A DNA stretch of 64,000 nucleotides from Robertmurraya korlensis NBRC 107688 (GCF_001591645.1 NZ_BCVH01000016.1:33863-97862); one strand, 5' to 3'; counted from the stretch's first letter, positions 1-9,754 are shown. Program-made: numbers and translations. The notes: generated from the sequence alone by a model not told the origin.

Positions 1-1346
1 TTTCTTCCTCTTTTCCCTTTAGTAAAGTGGTCACCATAGTTTACTTCATTTATTTCTTTCGTGTTATTTACTTTATTTGAAGCATTACCCGTACCCTGAG
101 CAGCACTCTCCAAATTAATCCCATCAATCCGACTAAGTACATCCCTCATCTTATTCCCAACAGTATGAGAATTCTCTATGGGCTCACGCACTCTTCCTAT
201 ATCACCTATATTGTCCATGACTAGATGTGTTTGTGGGAGTTGGAAGGTATTTCTTGCCTTAGTTATGCCCGAATCTATTAAATCTCCTACCTCTATTATA
301 TCCCTAACAACCTTATTTTTCACCACATTCGCGGCATCTTTCACGGCGGCATTGGCACTTTTCAGACGAGCCATCGTTTCTCGGCTAGCGGCCTGAACCA
401 GGTTGTCGACCTGTGCCACTCCTTGCTTAACCCCTGCACGAACACTGGTTGATAATTGCCCGACCTTGTCTCCCACTTTGAGCAGACGAGCCGTGCTGCC
501 AAACTTCGCTACAGCCCCTACACCCGGTATGATATCAAGCGGAGCTAATAGTCCACGGAACCAACGCTCCCCTGTTCCTAGCTCACGACCAGAAACCCAA
601 TCCTTTCCTGAAACAGCTGAGCTCAATTCCATGGCTCCATATGCGACCCCTAATGCGATTCCTGCAGGAGGGCATATGAGGGTGGCGCCGACTATAACGA
701 CCAATGCTCCAAGTTGTACCCAGAATTCCTTACTTTCCTGTTGGCTTCGAATCGATTCATACTCAAAGGCATGCGTATTGACTGCTGCCAGTTGATATTC
801 CTTTTGTGTAAAGTCCTGGTCGGGGTTCAGTTTCTTCCAAGCTTCGTATTCCAGTTGCATTTGCTTTCCATAGAAAGTATCACCGCTGAATATGTCATCC
901 AGACTTACTTCCGTCTTTGGAACGGTTAAAGCCTGCGCCGGACCATAGCCACCGTACACGTATTGTGTTTCGGTGGCTCCGATTCGGTTCTTGGTGGTAT
1001 AGTTCGAGATGGAGGCTTCCTGCATGGCGGCCACAAATGCATCCATATCTTCGTAGAAGGGTTGATCAATGGTTCGATCGACGATGTCTCCTACCTTCCC
1101 ACTGAAGCGATGCAATACCTGGAAGTCTTCATACAGTGCTTGGTACTTCCCCTTCAGACTGGTATGTCGAAAGGAGATCGCTCCGTCACTGTCATATTTG
1201 GCGATATCGGAGTCGGCGTCCTCTAAGTTATCACTCAAGTCTTTGAGCTCATCAATCATTCCTTTGCCCCAGCGACCTAATCCTATTAAATCTCCGATTC
1301 CGTCCTTCATTCTTTGCCAATCAGACGGAATGTATTTTACATCCAT
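1..1346 (-). CDS. T7SS polymorphic toxin, pre-toxin TG domain (partial)
   Basis: An open frame of 448 codons runs from the ATG at 1346 to the window edge without a stop, so the C-terminal toxin domain is not visible. The N-terminal 200 residues are helical and probably form the secretion-targeting part. A hydrophobic Ala/Gly/Pro-rich stretch follows at about residues 205-235. Then comes the pre-toxin TG signature, with LLAPLDIIPGVGAVAKFG near residue 272. This domain is known from polymorphic toxins exported by type VII secretion. The gene starts 3 bp after the preceding small helical protein, as the last visible member of the T7SS operon. Residues from about 285 on form a charged linker that would precede a nuclease, deaminase or similar toxin. 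The toxin activity and any immunity gene lie beyond the window. Confidence 0.85.
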   Translation of the reverse strand, partial: MDVKYIPSDWQRMKDGIGDLIGLGRWGKGMIDELKDLSDNLEDADSDIAKYDSDGAISFRHTSLKGKYQALYEDFQVLHRFSGKVGDIVDRTIDQPFYEDMDAFVAAMQEASISNYTTKNRIGATETQYVYGGYGPAQALTVPKTEVSLDDIFSGDTFYGKQMQLEYEAWKKLNPDQDFTQKEYQLAAVNTHAFEYESIRSQQESKEFWVQLGALVVIVGATLICPPAGIALGVAYGAMELSSAVSGKDWVSGRELGTGERWFRGLLAPLDIIPGVGAVAKFGSTARLLKVGDKVGQLSTSVRAGVKQGVAQVDNLVQAASRETMARLKSANAAVKDAANVVKNKVVRDIIEVGDLIDSGITKARNTFQLPQTHLVMDNIGDIGRVREPIENSHTVGNKMRDVLSRIDGINLESAAQGTGNASNKVNNTKEINEVNYGDHFTKGKRGR

Positions 1347-1349
1347 GTA

Positions 1350-1685
1350 TTAGACCCCCAGTTTAGCAATGATCTGTTCTGCAATGGCTGCATCTGCCTC
1401 CATCATGGTATTAAGAATATCAACGACTAATGTAGAAGCACGGGTGTAGTTATCGTAGAGATCCATGACCTTTTGGTTTGCTTCGGCATAGACCTCCATC
1501 GTTTTCTTCGCTTTTCCTTCTGTGTAATAATTGAGATTTCCTAGCTTTTCAATATTTGGTGCTGCATTGGATTCTAACTCCTTTAAAATCCCATCCAGAT
1601 ATTTGAAAATAGTCGTCATTTCATCTGGATTGATATTTATTAATTTGCTAGAGCCTCCACCGCCACCAGCTATTGCCTTATGCAT
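1350..1685 (-). CDS. Small helical WXG100/Lap-like T7SS partner protein
   Basis: The protein has 111 residues. I chose the internal ATG at 1685 because AAGGAGGAG lies just upstream; the longer frame to 1724 lacks a site. It begins with a short Gly-rich stretch (AGGGGGSS) and is otherwise all helical and acidic. There is no clear W-x-G turn, so it is not a canonical WXG100 protein. It overlaps the end of the upstream gene by 8 bp and is followed 3 bp later by the toxin gene. Known LXG and pre-toxin-TG effectors travel with small helical partners that complete the secretion signal. By position this is probably the dedicated partner of the toxin at 1-1346, but that is inference. Confidence 0.7.
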   Translation of the reverse strand: MHKAIAGGGGGSSKLININPDEMTTIFKYLDGILKELESNAAPNIEKLGNLNYYTEGKAKKTMEVYAEANQKVMDLYDNYTRASTLVVDILNTMMEADAAIAEQIIAKLGV

Positions 1686-2388
1686 ACGACTTCTCCTCCT
1701 TGTAAGGGAAATCCATTTCATCAAATAGGACCTTTAAGAACCAATACTGACTTGCGTGGTAATAGGCTTTCTTCACCGTATCAACCATGATTAGTTTTTC
1801 ATCTTTTGTAAACACAAGCCATTGTTGGTAGTAACGAGCATTAAACCGTTCTCTTGGCTCTTCATTTATATGAAAGATTTCGAGGTTCATAAACATCTGT
1901 TCTGGCTCGTAACTTTCCGCCTCTCTTCTTTCCTGATGGGATAATTCAACCTTTAAGAATGTCTTTTCATCTTCATGTGGTTCTCTAGAAACCACTGGGA
2001 AGCTTTCCCTTAATACACGTAAGGCTGTCATCTTTGATAGAATCCGTAATTGATAGTGTTCTGGTTCTTCCATTTCCACCAACAAGATGACCTCATCGCT
2101 TTCCTTCTCACGAAAAGCAAACATAAGATTATTGATTCGAACATACTTCGCACTTTGATGGTAGTACTCAATCGCTTGAATAATAATCGCACCGGTCTGA
2201 GTGATTTTTCCATCCGTGGAGAGGATTTCTTTCTCTATTAAACGTTCATGTGCTTCTCTAAAAATGTCCTCCCCCTGAAACTGATATCTTTCCTTTTCTG
2301 GTAATCCAAAGAGGACATTTCCACCAAATGCAGCCGCTAAAAGATATAGCTCTGGAGCTGTGAATACGTCTTTTGAACCTCTCATCAT
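1678..2388 (-). CDS. T7SS-associated protein, possible EspG/EsaE-like effector chaperone
   Basis: A 236-residue soluble protein with no signal peptide or membrane segment. It starts at the ATG at 2388 behind GTGAGGAA and overlaps the preceding gene by 4 bp, so the two are probably translationally coupled. The N-terminus (FTAPELYLLAAAFGGNVLFG) recalls the start of mycobacterial EspG chaperones. The rest is mixed alpha/beta with a predicted central sheet (DEVILLVEMEEPEHYQLRIL). Several DUF families of this size occur in Firmicute T7SS effector clusters, and I do not assign one with certainty. A role as cytosolic chaperone delivering the toxin and its small partners to EssC is inference from size, position and this faint resemblance. 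Confidence 0.6.
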   Translation of the reverse strand: MMRGSKDVFTAPELYLLAAAFGGNVLFGLPEKERYQFQGEDIFREAHERLIEKEILSTDGKITQTGAIIIQAIEYYHQSAKYVRINNLMFAFREKESDEVILLVEMEEPEHYQLRILSKMTALRVLRESFPVVSREPHEDEKTFLKVELSHQERREAESYEPEQMFMNLEIFHINEEPRERFNARYYQQWLVFTKDEKLIMVDTVKKAYYHASQYWFLKVLFDEMDFPYKEEKSYA

Positions 2389-2687
2389 AAGTTCCTCACT
2401 TCTTTTACAGAACCATCCTGTTCAAAATCATTGTAATACCCATTTAAATTGTTTAGAGCCTTTGTCTGTTTCGCGACCGCCGATTTCATGTCATGATGAT
2501 ATTGCTGAATAATCTCCATATAACTTAAGAAGGAATCTCTGGCTTTTCCGCTCCAAGAAGCAGATTGAACATAGGAGATGAGCTGTTCACATTGGTCGTA
2601 TGTTTTATCGATCGATCTCTCCAAAGCCCTCGCCGCCACCTTTGCTTCATTTACCTTATCTCCATAAATTTTCACGCTTCCCATCAT
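2385..2687 (-). CDS. WXG100-like protein (YwqI/DUF5344-like)
   Basis: A 100-residue helical hairpin protein. The central turn motif S-W-S-G-K-A-R is followed by D-S-F, typical of WXG100-superfamily proteins. The start is the ATG at 2687 behind GGGGTG. It sits 3 bp after the DUF5082-like gene and overlaps the next gene by 4 bp. In B. subtilis the ywqH-ywqI-ywqJ cluster has the same pattern of two small helical proteins ahead of a polymorphic toxin. It is probably co-secreted or dimerises with its neighbours. The family name is from memory of that arrangement. Confidence 0.75.
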   Translation of the reverse strand: MMGSVKIYGDKVNEAKVAARALERSIDKTYDQCEQLISYVQSASWSGKARDSFLSYMEIIQQYHHDMKSAVAKQTKALNNLNGYYNDFEQDGSVKEVRNL

Positions 2688-2690
2688 GCA

Positions 2691-3089
2691 TCACCCCTTC
2701 GCTTTATTTCTTTCTCTTTCTCTTTCACGTTCTTCACGTTCTCTTCGTGCCTTTTCTTCTGCTTCACGAATGGCTAAATTTTTGTAATGAATATAGCGCT
2801 CATATGCCTTGTTTTTGGCAGAAACGAGCGAGCTCCGTTTGTCTTTATCCTGTTGAAAATAATCTAGTAATTCGCTATTTAATTTTTCTCTACTTACTTC
2901 AAAGTCATTGGAAGGAATCTTTGTATTTGATAGGTTTGGAACCGTACCTACATAAGAACTGTGTGCCGAGCTCGCCTCTGAAACCTTACGATCATGCTCC
3001 GATATTGCATCTCCTAGCTTCTGATACAATTTATGATAATCGTCTCTTTTTTTCTCCGTAGCTGTTCTACCCCAGAATAACACCAACAT
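2691..3089 (-). CDS. Coiled-coil T7SS effector-module protein (YwqH/DUF5082-like)
   Basis: A 132-residue protein, helical and coiled-coil throughout. It has a striking C-terminal run of alternating Arg and Glu (residues about 110-128). The ATG at 3089 follows GAGAGGATGTGA and overlaps the 3' end of essC by 23 bp, so it is read as part of the secretion operon. Its size and position match YwqH-type DUF5082 proteins that head toxin modules. There is no signal peptide, as expected for a T7SS substrate or partner. The charged tail is unusual and could be an RNA- or membrane-surface-binding segment. Confidence 0.7.
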   Translation of the reverse strand: MLVLFWGRTATEKKRDDYHKLYQKLGDAISEHDRKVSEASSAHSSYVGTVPNLSNTKIPSNDFEVSREKLNSELLDYFQQDKDKRSSLVSAKNKAYERYIHYKNLAIREAEEKARREREERERERERNKAKG

Positions 3090-6000
3090 TCACATCCTCT
3101 CTTTTTTCATAAAGTGCCGCTATTTTAATCTTTTCCGCTTTTCCATGCTTAATATAGTACGCCTCATATGGAAGAAGACTTGGTTCTTTATAAGGTCGAT
3201 TCAGAACCTCTAGAATGTTTTGCTCCGTAATTCTACCAATTAAGACACCTGTCTTCTGTTTCTTAATGGCTGATGAAATATCATCGTACTGTCTCTCAAT
3301 CGTCCCATGGACCGCACCGGTGACAAAATAAATACCTACTCTTGCACCCGTTTCAATTAATTTCGTCATAGTAGATTGAGCAGAGAACGACAGCGAATCT
3401 ATTAAGAATGAAGCATCTGTTAGTAAAATGACCATTGGTCTAATTTCTTTTAAGAAATCCCTTACCGTTGTTCTGCCGTCAGTTGCTAACTGAACCTGTC
3501 GGAAGGCATCTTCCCTTGCTTCAAATAACTGTTGGATTCTTCCTGTAAAATCGTCCATCTCCACCGATGTTCCTGCATAGAGATTGACATGATCCTTAAA
3601 GACTCTAAATCTAGAAGAAGCATTGTCCATTAAGCCCACATCAATATGTTCATTCATAGAGATACTCGATACAAGCATTAAGAAAGTTTGCTCGACAGAA
3701 TCGAGTCGGTCACTCAGGATCAAGGTATGTTGATCTTCAATCACACTAAGCTGAACGGGTTCCACGTTTTCAAAATCAACAGCAAACGGGATTTCCCCTT
3801 CCTGGAGCATTGATTTTGCCTCTGCTCTAGCCATAAATTCGGTAAAATGAACGGTCTCTGGAACCATTGGGATCGGTAGAGGACAGCTCCCCTTCCACTC
3901 ATTTCGCATGTCTTGACCAAGCTCCCGAATGTTTTGAATAATAGTGAGTGTTTCCTCTCCTTTAACAGGTAAGGCAGTTTGGAACATGGTTGGCTGTTCC
4001 AGTTTAATTAGACCCCGCCCAGGAATTTCCTCAATCGTTAAGTCTGTTCTTCCAACAATATTTCTTGGTTCTGAAGGATCAATCATAAATAAAGAGATTT
4101 GATGTTTAATATTGGATAGAAGGGCAGCCCTCATGGCACTTTGTCTTCCTGCACTAATGACTAGATGTATCCCTACACTAACTCCCTCTCGAGCAATTTG
4201 TGCAACTAGTTTTTCAAATTCATCACGATACACAGCATCCGTAATGGAGTCAAAGGTATCAATAATTAATAGAATTGCAGGAACTTCCCTTCCACTTGCT
4301 TGCTCATACATCTGGATGGTTGCCACACCATATTTACTTAACTTTTGCTTTCGTTCCTTCAGCTCATTTTGTAAGCGTCGTAGTAGTTTTCCTATTTTTA
4401 TTTCCTCATCGACCATAATCGCATCTGCCACGTGAGGCATTTCCCTCAGTGGAAGCAAACCGTTCGTACCAAAATCAATTAGGTACATATGAACTCTCTC
4501 TGGACTATGATTTCTTCCAATATCCAAAGCTACACTTTGTAGGAAAGTCGATTTTCCGTAACCAGGACTAGAGAACACAGCCATATGCCCATCCTTTGTC
4601 AAATCCAATGTTAATGGCTTTTGAAGCTGCATTTCTGGAATATCTAAAAACCCAACCGTGACTTCAATTGGTTTTTTCTCTGCGTACCATGCTGTCTTAT
4701 AGTCCACATCAACCAGTTCTGGCAGGTAAATTCGTTCCTCTAATGGCGGTAACCATGGTCTAGGAAGCTCTTCAATTTGATTTTTCACTGAATAGGATTG
4801 GATATAATCTACTACCGCATCCAACTCGGTTGGATATTTCGTGATTTCTTTTCTATTAGAAAGGCCACTTAGGTCTTGTGAGATAATTTCATATTGTCCT
4901 AGATCATTGATTGCATATACAGTCGTATCCATTAGGTCTTGCTCATCTTTATCTGGAATATAGTCTGCTCCGCTCCAGGCACTTTGGAAAAGCTCATAAA
5001 TTTCATTGTTTCCGACCTGTAAGTAAGCTCGGCCCGGCAGAGTAATTTCCGCTGCATCCGGTGTTTTTAAGATTTCCGTTGAATCACTTGCATTTTGTAC
5101 CTTTAGGGCGAGCTTGAACTTTGAGTTGGACCAAATTTGATCATCTACTACACCACTCGGCTTTTGTGTAGCTAAAATCAAGTGAATTCCTAAAGAACGA
5201 CCAATACGTGCGGTTGAAACAAGCTCCTTCATAAATTCAGGCTGCTCTGCTTTCAACTCAGCAAATTCATCTGATATTAAGAACAAATGAGGCATGGGTT
5301 CTTTTACCTCACCTAATTTATAAAGCTTTTGATACTGATTGATATGGTTCACATCATATTCAGCAAACAAACGCTGACGCTTTTGCAGCTCTGCTTTAAT
5401 GGAAGCCAGTGCACGCATCGATTGAGCACCGTCTAAGTTAGTAATCGTTCCTAGTAAGTGAGGTAGATCCTTAAATAAATTGGCCATCCCTCCACCTTTG
5501 TAGTCAATTAATAGAAATGCTACTTCATGAGGGTGAAAGTTAACCGCAAGCGAAATGATATAGGATTGGATAATCTCCGACTTACCCGAACCGGTTGTAC
5601 CTGCAACAAGACCGTGTGGACCATGTGCTTTTTCATGAAGATTCAGGTAGACAATGTCTTCTTTTCCACGCAGTCCTAACGGAACCGCAAGACTCTTATA
5701 GGTTTCATTCTTTGCCCATCGCTCCTGTATCGCAAGCTCCTGCACCTTTTCTACTCCATACATCTCAAGGAAGGTGACACTTTCAGGAATGGAGTTCCGC
5801 AAGTTTTGAAGATGATTTAGAGGCGCTAAGGCTCGAGAAACATCTTCCTTGTTAAACCCTTCCGTAAAGTGATCCGGTCTAAACGTTCGATTAACCAACT
5901 CTCCTTCCTCAAGAAGGATATTTCCGTTAGCTGCATCCCGAATATCAATAACTGTCTTCACATGCTCCGGTAAGGACTGCATAACATCCTGTACAAAGAC

Positions 6001-7614
6001 TAGCGAAACGCCTAGTTCACTAGGATCTTCATTAAAGTACTCCATCACCGAGTGATCTAAGATCATCTTTTCATCCGTAATTAAGACAACCATATGCGGA
6101 GTGAAATACAGCTTCTCATTTTTATTCGATTTTTCATCGGTTGCCTGTCTTCGCTCCTTCAAGATCTGATACAGTGAGTTCAGCACCTGATCTCTTGAGC
6201 GTTCGTGATAAACAAAGCCACGAACATTAATATCACGTAAGCTCGCATGTGGCAGCCAGCGCATCCAATCCCACTTGCTCTTCTCCTCTTCTGGAAAAAT
6301 GGTAACAAACTGAATATCGTGATAGCTCTGAAACAAGGCAGTCTGCATAACCAACAATTGCAACTGTTCCAACACAAGGTGTCTTTGCCCAATATAACCA
6401 ACAGGCCCCTTCATTAAGGAAGTAATGACAGGAACATCATCTAACGTCAGATATTTGGATCTTAGTTGCTTTGCTTCATCAACCAACTGGTCTTTCTCTA
6501 AAGTAAATTCTTCCACACTGAACTCGATATCAAAACTAGAATCCATTCTTCCTAACCCGACACGGTAGGTAAGAAAATCATGGTGAAACATCGTTTTCTC
6601 ATAAATACGTGAATCCACTTTTTTTGCCATCTTCCGAATTTCTTCTACGTTCGGAAAATGGTAATGCAATGCGTGCCTTTGTTCCTCGCTTGCTTTATAT
6701 AGCTCGTGCGATTTTTCTTTTAAATATTGCTTGTAGCTACTCTCTCTCTCCTTTAGATCCAGTCGGTACTGCTTGGCACTTTTTACATAAGAGGTAATAG
6801 AAAAGATAACCGTCGTAACCGTCATCGCTAGCATGGCAATAATATAAAACCCACTTGGGCTAAAAATAGACACGGCCACCATAGCCCCAATCATGACAAG
6901 CGGAGGCACAATAATTCGGGCTAGCTGTTCACTTGGTTTTGCCGGCTTATTAGAGGGCTTTGCAATCCTTCTTTTATCCTCTGGCTCTCGGTAAATAATC
7001 CGTGGAGACCGATGGAAGTCCGGGTAATCATGATCAAATCTTTGACTCGCCCCAAACACTTCGACTAATTTTGTATCTACGATTGCTTTTCTCCCAAGAA
7101 TACGAAGATCATCTATTCCTACTTTCACTGTTATCCCTTCAAAGAACAGCTCATCACCTGGCTCTAATAACACTTCACCTTTTACCAGAATGAAATTTTG
7201 ATAAACTTCTCCTTGATACACTTCTAAACGAAAAAACTCTCCAAGCTGTTCTCGAATAAACGCCAAGGAAACCTCGTGATTCACTAGAGTTACATCATCG
7301 TACTCGTTCGATCCAATAGTGATACTACGACACTCGGTTGTATCGTATAGTTGCCACTCTTGCTGCTCTATCAGATAGATCGTTACTTTTTCGTCTTTCA
7401 GATTTATTTCTAGGCTTTCATGAACTGATAACAGCTGTTCACTAATTCTGCACTCCTGACCATCCCATTGGATTTCAAACGGAGTAGACAAGTCTCTAAA
7501 TGTAATGGTTTTCGACCATTCCTTTCCAACGGTAATGATCTTTGGTTCATTTATGTTTAAATGGCATTTATGCATTACATTTTTATAGCTTAGCAGCAAT
7601 AATCTCTGTGCCAT
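3067..7614 (-). CDS. essC: EssC/YukBA, type VII secretion FtsK/SpoIIIE ATPase
   Basis: A 1515-residue membrane ATPase that drives T7SS export. The ATG at 7614 has GAGGGAGA upstream; an earlier in-frame codon has no site. Domains in order: N-terminal forkhead-associated-like region (about 1-190); two membrane helices near 240-275; then three FtsK/SpoIIIE-type ATPase modules. Walker A of module 1 is GTTGSGKSE near residue 671. Module 2 has SPGYGKST near 1020. Module 3 has a degenerate loop (ILSDRLDSVEQT, near 1298) lacking the GKS/T lysine, as in other EssC proteins. The length matches Staphylococcus and Bacillus EssC. The C-terminal module is known to determine substrate choice, and the effector genes directly follow it. 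Confidence 0.97.
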   Translation of the reverse strand: MAQRLLLLSYKNVMHKCHLNINEPKIITVGKEWSKTITFRDLSTPFEIQWDGQECRISEQLLSVHESLEINLKDEKVTIYLIEQQEWQLYDTTECRSITIGSNEYDDVTLVNHEVSLAFIREQLGEFFRLEVYQGEVYQNFILVKGEVLLEPGDELFFEGITVKVGIDDLRILGRKAIVDTKLVEVFGASQRFDHDYPDFHRSPRIIYREPEDKRRIAKPSNKPAKPSEQLARIIVPPLVMIGAMVAVSIFSPSGFYIIAMLAMTVTTVIFSITSYVKSAKQYRLDLKERESSYKQYLKEKSHELYKASEEQRHALHYHFPNVEEIRKMAKKVDSRIYEKTMFHHDFLTYRVGLGRMDSSFDIEFSVEEFTLEKDQLVDEAKQLRSKYLTLDDVPVITSLMKGPVGYIGQRHLVLEQLQLLVMQTALFQSYHDIQFVTIFPEEEKSKWDWMRWLPHASLRDINVRGFVYHERSRDQVLNSLYQILKERRQATDEKSNKNEKLYFTPHMVVLITDEKMILDHSVMEYFNEDPSELGVSLVFVQDVMQSLPEHVKTVIDIRDAANGNILLEEGELVNRTFRPDHFTEGFNKEDVSRALAPLNHLQNLRNSIPESVTFLEMYGVEKVQELAIQERWAKNETYKSLAVPLGLRGKEDIVYLNLHEKAHGPHGLVAGTTGSGKSEIIQSYIISLAVNFHPHEVAFLLIDYKGGGMANLFKDLPHLLGTITNLDGAQSMRALASIKAELQKRQRLFAEYDVNHINQYQKLYKLGEVKEPMPHLFLISDEFAELKAEQPEFMKELVSTARIGRSLGIHLILATQKPSGVVDDQIWSNSKFKLALKVQNASDSTEILKTPDAAEITLPGRAYLQVGNNEIYELFQSAWSGADYIPDKDEQDLMDTTVYAINDLGQYEIISQDLSGLSNRKEITKYPTELDAVVDYIQSYSVKNQIEELPRPWLPPLEERIYLPELVDVDYKTAWYAEKKPIEVTVGFLDIPEMQLQKPLTLDLTKDGHMAVFSSPGYGKSTFLQSVALDIGRNHSPERVHMYLIDFGTNGLLPLREMPHVADAIMVDEEIKIGKLLRRLQNELKERKQKLSKYGVATIQMYEQASGREVPAILLIIDTFDSITDAVYRDEFEKLVAQIAREGVSVGIHLVISAGRQSAMRAALLSNIKHQISLFMIDPSEPRNIVGRTDLTIEEIPGRGLIKLEQPTMFQTALPVKGEETLTIIQNIRELGQDMRNEWKGSCPLPIPMVPETVHFTEFMARAEAKSMLQEGEIPFAVDFENVEPVQLSVIEDQHTLILSDRLDSVEQTFLMLVSSISMNEHIDVGLMDNASSRFRVFKDHVNLYAGTSVEMDDFTGRIQQLFEAREDAFRQVQLATDGRTTVRDFLKEIRPMVILLTDASFLIDSLSFSAQSTMTKLIETGARVGIYFVTGAVHGTIERQYDDISSAIKKQKTGVLIGRITEQNILEVLNRPYKEPSLLPYEAYYIKHGKAEKIKIAALYEKREDVNVGVILG

Positions 7615-7653
7615 CTTTCTCTCCCTCTCTACACACAAGTAAACGGTCGTCTC

Positions 7654-8970
7654 TTATTGCTCTGATGTATTTTCTGTATCACTAGCTTCAGGATTTACGG
7701 TTTCTCCTTCAGTAACAGAAGGTTCGTTTACTTGTTCTGGCTTACTCACTTGTTCGCTAGCTGACTCATCCTCTATGGTTTCAGACTCCGATGAATCTTC
7801 CTCCACCAATGAATCCATTTCGTATTTTTCTGCATAAGTTTCATATTGATCTTGATATTGTTGAACTTTCTTTTCCCTTTCAGTTCCACTTAAATCAGGG
7901 TCATTTTTTACTTGTTCTATTTGCTTAATAAGTCCATACATAATTAGCTGCGGATCATCAATATACTTCGCTAAATCAACCGTTCGACTGAATTCGCCTC
8001 GCCCATTATAAATCCAATATAGAAGGTAATTCGGATCACTTTTTATACTTACATTGTTAAGAATTGTCTCTTTTTGCTTATCCGATAATCTCTCAGATTT
8101 GATATAAGAATATGCAAGAACATACTTACTCGAATCTGGTAAATCCTCTGGCTCTAGCTCCTCTAGCTGATCAATCACATTGTTATAATCCAACGCTAAA
8201 AAGCTTCGATTCGCTTCCAACAGGTGATTTTGAAAAGGTACTTTCACTAATCCTACATACGCTAACGGAATAGCCAATATAACGGAGAGTGCCAACATTG
8301 AAAACGTTAATCGTTTATAAAGCCTGAATCGCTTTTTTGATACGACTTGCATGTTCTTCTCTGTGGCCTTTTTTTCCTCCATGTATTTCCCGTTTAAAAA
8401 TTGAATGAGTGAATCGCTATTTTCACACTCAATAACCTGACGTTCGAACTCTGTATCCTTCGCCTGCGGAAGAGAACCAGCCATAAGCTCGTCATAGGAA
8501 TATTTTTTTGAAAATAAGGCGATGGTCAGGCACTTGTACTGAATTGTGAAGCTCTTTTCATCAAGATGATAAGGGGGGACTAAATCCCGGATTCCACGAT
8601 AGATAAGGGCTGGGATCAGATTATCGTCGACGATTAGATTATCCGGATGAAGGAAGAAAGTCATTCTTGTGGTTAAACAATGTTTGAAGCGAGCTAAGTT
8701 ACACAGCAGGCGTAACTTGTCTTTTCGATCCAGCTTAAGAATATCGTCCCAAGTCTTCGCTTTAGGATCAACGATATAGGAAAAGCAAAACAAATCGTCT
8801 TCTTCCTCAACAACTGCAGGGACACATAAGCCTGAGTCACTATTAATCAAAGACATTTGACGAATATCTTTTACACGTGTTTGTGATTTAGGTAGTTTTA
8901 ATTGCCATTGATCTTTATCAATGGAGAATTGAAAGGTTAGTGACTCCATTTGGATCGTTTTTTCTTTCAT
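7654..8970 (-). CDS. essB: EssB/YukC, T7SS membrane pseudokinase
   Basis: A 438-residue single-pass membrane protein. The cytosolic N-terminal ~220 residues form the pseudokinase-like domain of the YukC/EssB family. A membrane helix (SMLALSVILAIPLAYVGL) is near residue 235. The extracellular helical C-domain ends in a Ser/Glu-rich tail after about residue 390. Translation starts at the ATG at 8970 behind AAGGAGT. It lies 40 bp before essC and 21 bp after esaB. EssB is an essential core component that bridges EsaA and EssC in the membrane complex. Confidence 0.95.
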   Translation of the reverse strand: MKEKTIQMESLTFQFSIDKDQWQLKLPKSQTRVKDIRQMSLINSDSGLCVPAVVEEEDDLFCFSYIVDPKAKTWDDILKLDRKDKLRLLCNLARFKHCLTTRMTFFLHPDNLIVDDNLIPALIYRGIRDLVPPYHLDEKSFTIQYKCLTIALFSKKYSYDELMAGSLPQAKDTEFERQVIECENSDSLIQFLNGKYMEEKKATEKNMQVVSKKRFRLYKRLTFSMLALSVILAIPLAYVGLVKVPFQNHLLEANRSFLALDYNNVIDQLEELEPEDLPDSSKYVLAYSYIKSERLSDKQKETILNNVSIKSDPNYLLYWIYNGRGEFSRTVDLAKYIDDPQLIMYGLIKQIEQVKNDPDLSGTEREKKVQQYQDQYETYAEKYEMDSLVEEDSSESETIEDESASEQVSKPEQVNEPSVTEGETVNPEASDTENTSEQ

Positions 8971-8991
8971 GATTTCCGACTCCTTTTACGC

Positions 8992-9243
8992 TTATAAAAC
9001 GACTAAAATATCGCCATTTGTCACTGGATGGTCAACGAGGCGATCATCATCTGCCAATATCAGCTCTTTATCGGCAATTTTAACTGCAAATAGAGCTTCT
9101 TTTTCTAAAGCAAGATGTAATGTTTCATCTAAATTAGCTAGCAATTGCTTAATGGGCTGGTGCAAAGGGATTCGCAAGTCATAAGTCCCTTTGCCCCATT
9201 TATCAAAATCTACTGTTATATTTACATGCGTTTCTTTTGACAT
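8992..9243 (-). CDS. esaB: EsaB/YukD, ubiquitin-like T7SS protein
   Basis: An 83-residue protein with a beta-grasp (ubiquitin-like) pattern: VNITVDF, YDLRIP, helix QPIKQLLANLDETL, AVKIAD, LILADDDRLVDHPVTNGDILVVL. The ATG at 9243 is preferred because AAGGGATACC precedes it. EsaB/YukD is a cytosolic component or regulator required for T7SS activity. It sits in the usual position between essA and essB. Confidence 0.93.
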   Translation of the reverse strand: MSKETHVNITVDFDKWGKGTYDLRIPLHQPIKQLLANLDETLHLALEKEALFAVKIADKELILADDDRLVDHPVTNGDILVVL

Positions 9244-9253
9244 GGTATCCCTT

Positions 9254-9754
9254 CTATTCAAGTAATTTTCTCATCATAAAATAAACCCCTCCACAGCAGG
9301 CGACAACAAATCCAACAAGAGCTGTGGCAATCTTGGAGCTTGAACCGTCCTTGCCGGTTTGGTTAATAGAACTAGGACTTTGAACCTTATAGTCACTTGA
9401 AAAAAGTGTGTTCTTTGACACCTCTAACGTTGAACTAGAAGCTTCTGGTTGAACAAACAAGCTCTCCTCCATACTTTTTAATGTACTGTCCAGTTCTATT
9501 TTCTTATTCTGAATAGCAGCACGAGTTTGTTCTCTGAACAAACCCGGTACCTGCTTTTCTAATTCCGTTTCCTTTTGGGACTCTATATCTTGTTTTTCTC
9601 TTTCTGCTGTGTCCTCACCAATCCGATCTGTTTTGAGGCGCATCTCTCCACTATGATCTAGGTTCCCCTCCGCATAAGAGGAGGGTGAACCTATAGCAAA
9701 TATCCCAACCGTACAGAAAACAAACATACTACATACTTTCCGTAATCCCTTCAT
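9254..9754 (-). CDS. essA: EssA/YueC-like T7SS membrane protein
   Basis: A 166-residue protein with an N-terminal signal-like segment (MFVFCTVGIFAIGSPSSYA) and a C-terminal membrane helix (IATALVGFVVACCGGVYFMM). Between them is a charged helical region. This layout is that of EssA. The start at 9754 has GAGGAGG seven bases upstream and overlaps the end of esaA by 26 bp. Sequence conservation of EssA is low in general, so the call rests on topology, size and position. Confidence 0.85.
   Translation of the reverse strand: MKGLRKVCSMFVFCTVGIFAIGSPSSYAEGNLDHSGEMRLKTDRIGEDTAEREKQDIESQKETELEKQVPGLFREQTRAAIQNKKIELDSTLKSMEESLFVQPEASSSTLEVSKNTLFSSDYKVQSPSSINQTGKDGSSSKIATALVGFVVACCGGVYFMMRKLLE

Noticed and set aside
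178..1353. Plus-strand frames over the toxin gene (178-1353)
   Set aside because: They overlap the open minus-strand toxin frame, which has a pre-toxin TG motif and fits the operon; the plus frames have no site or family.
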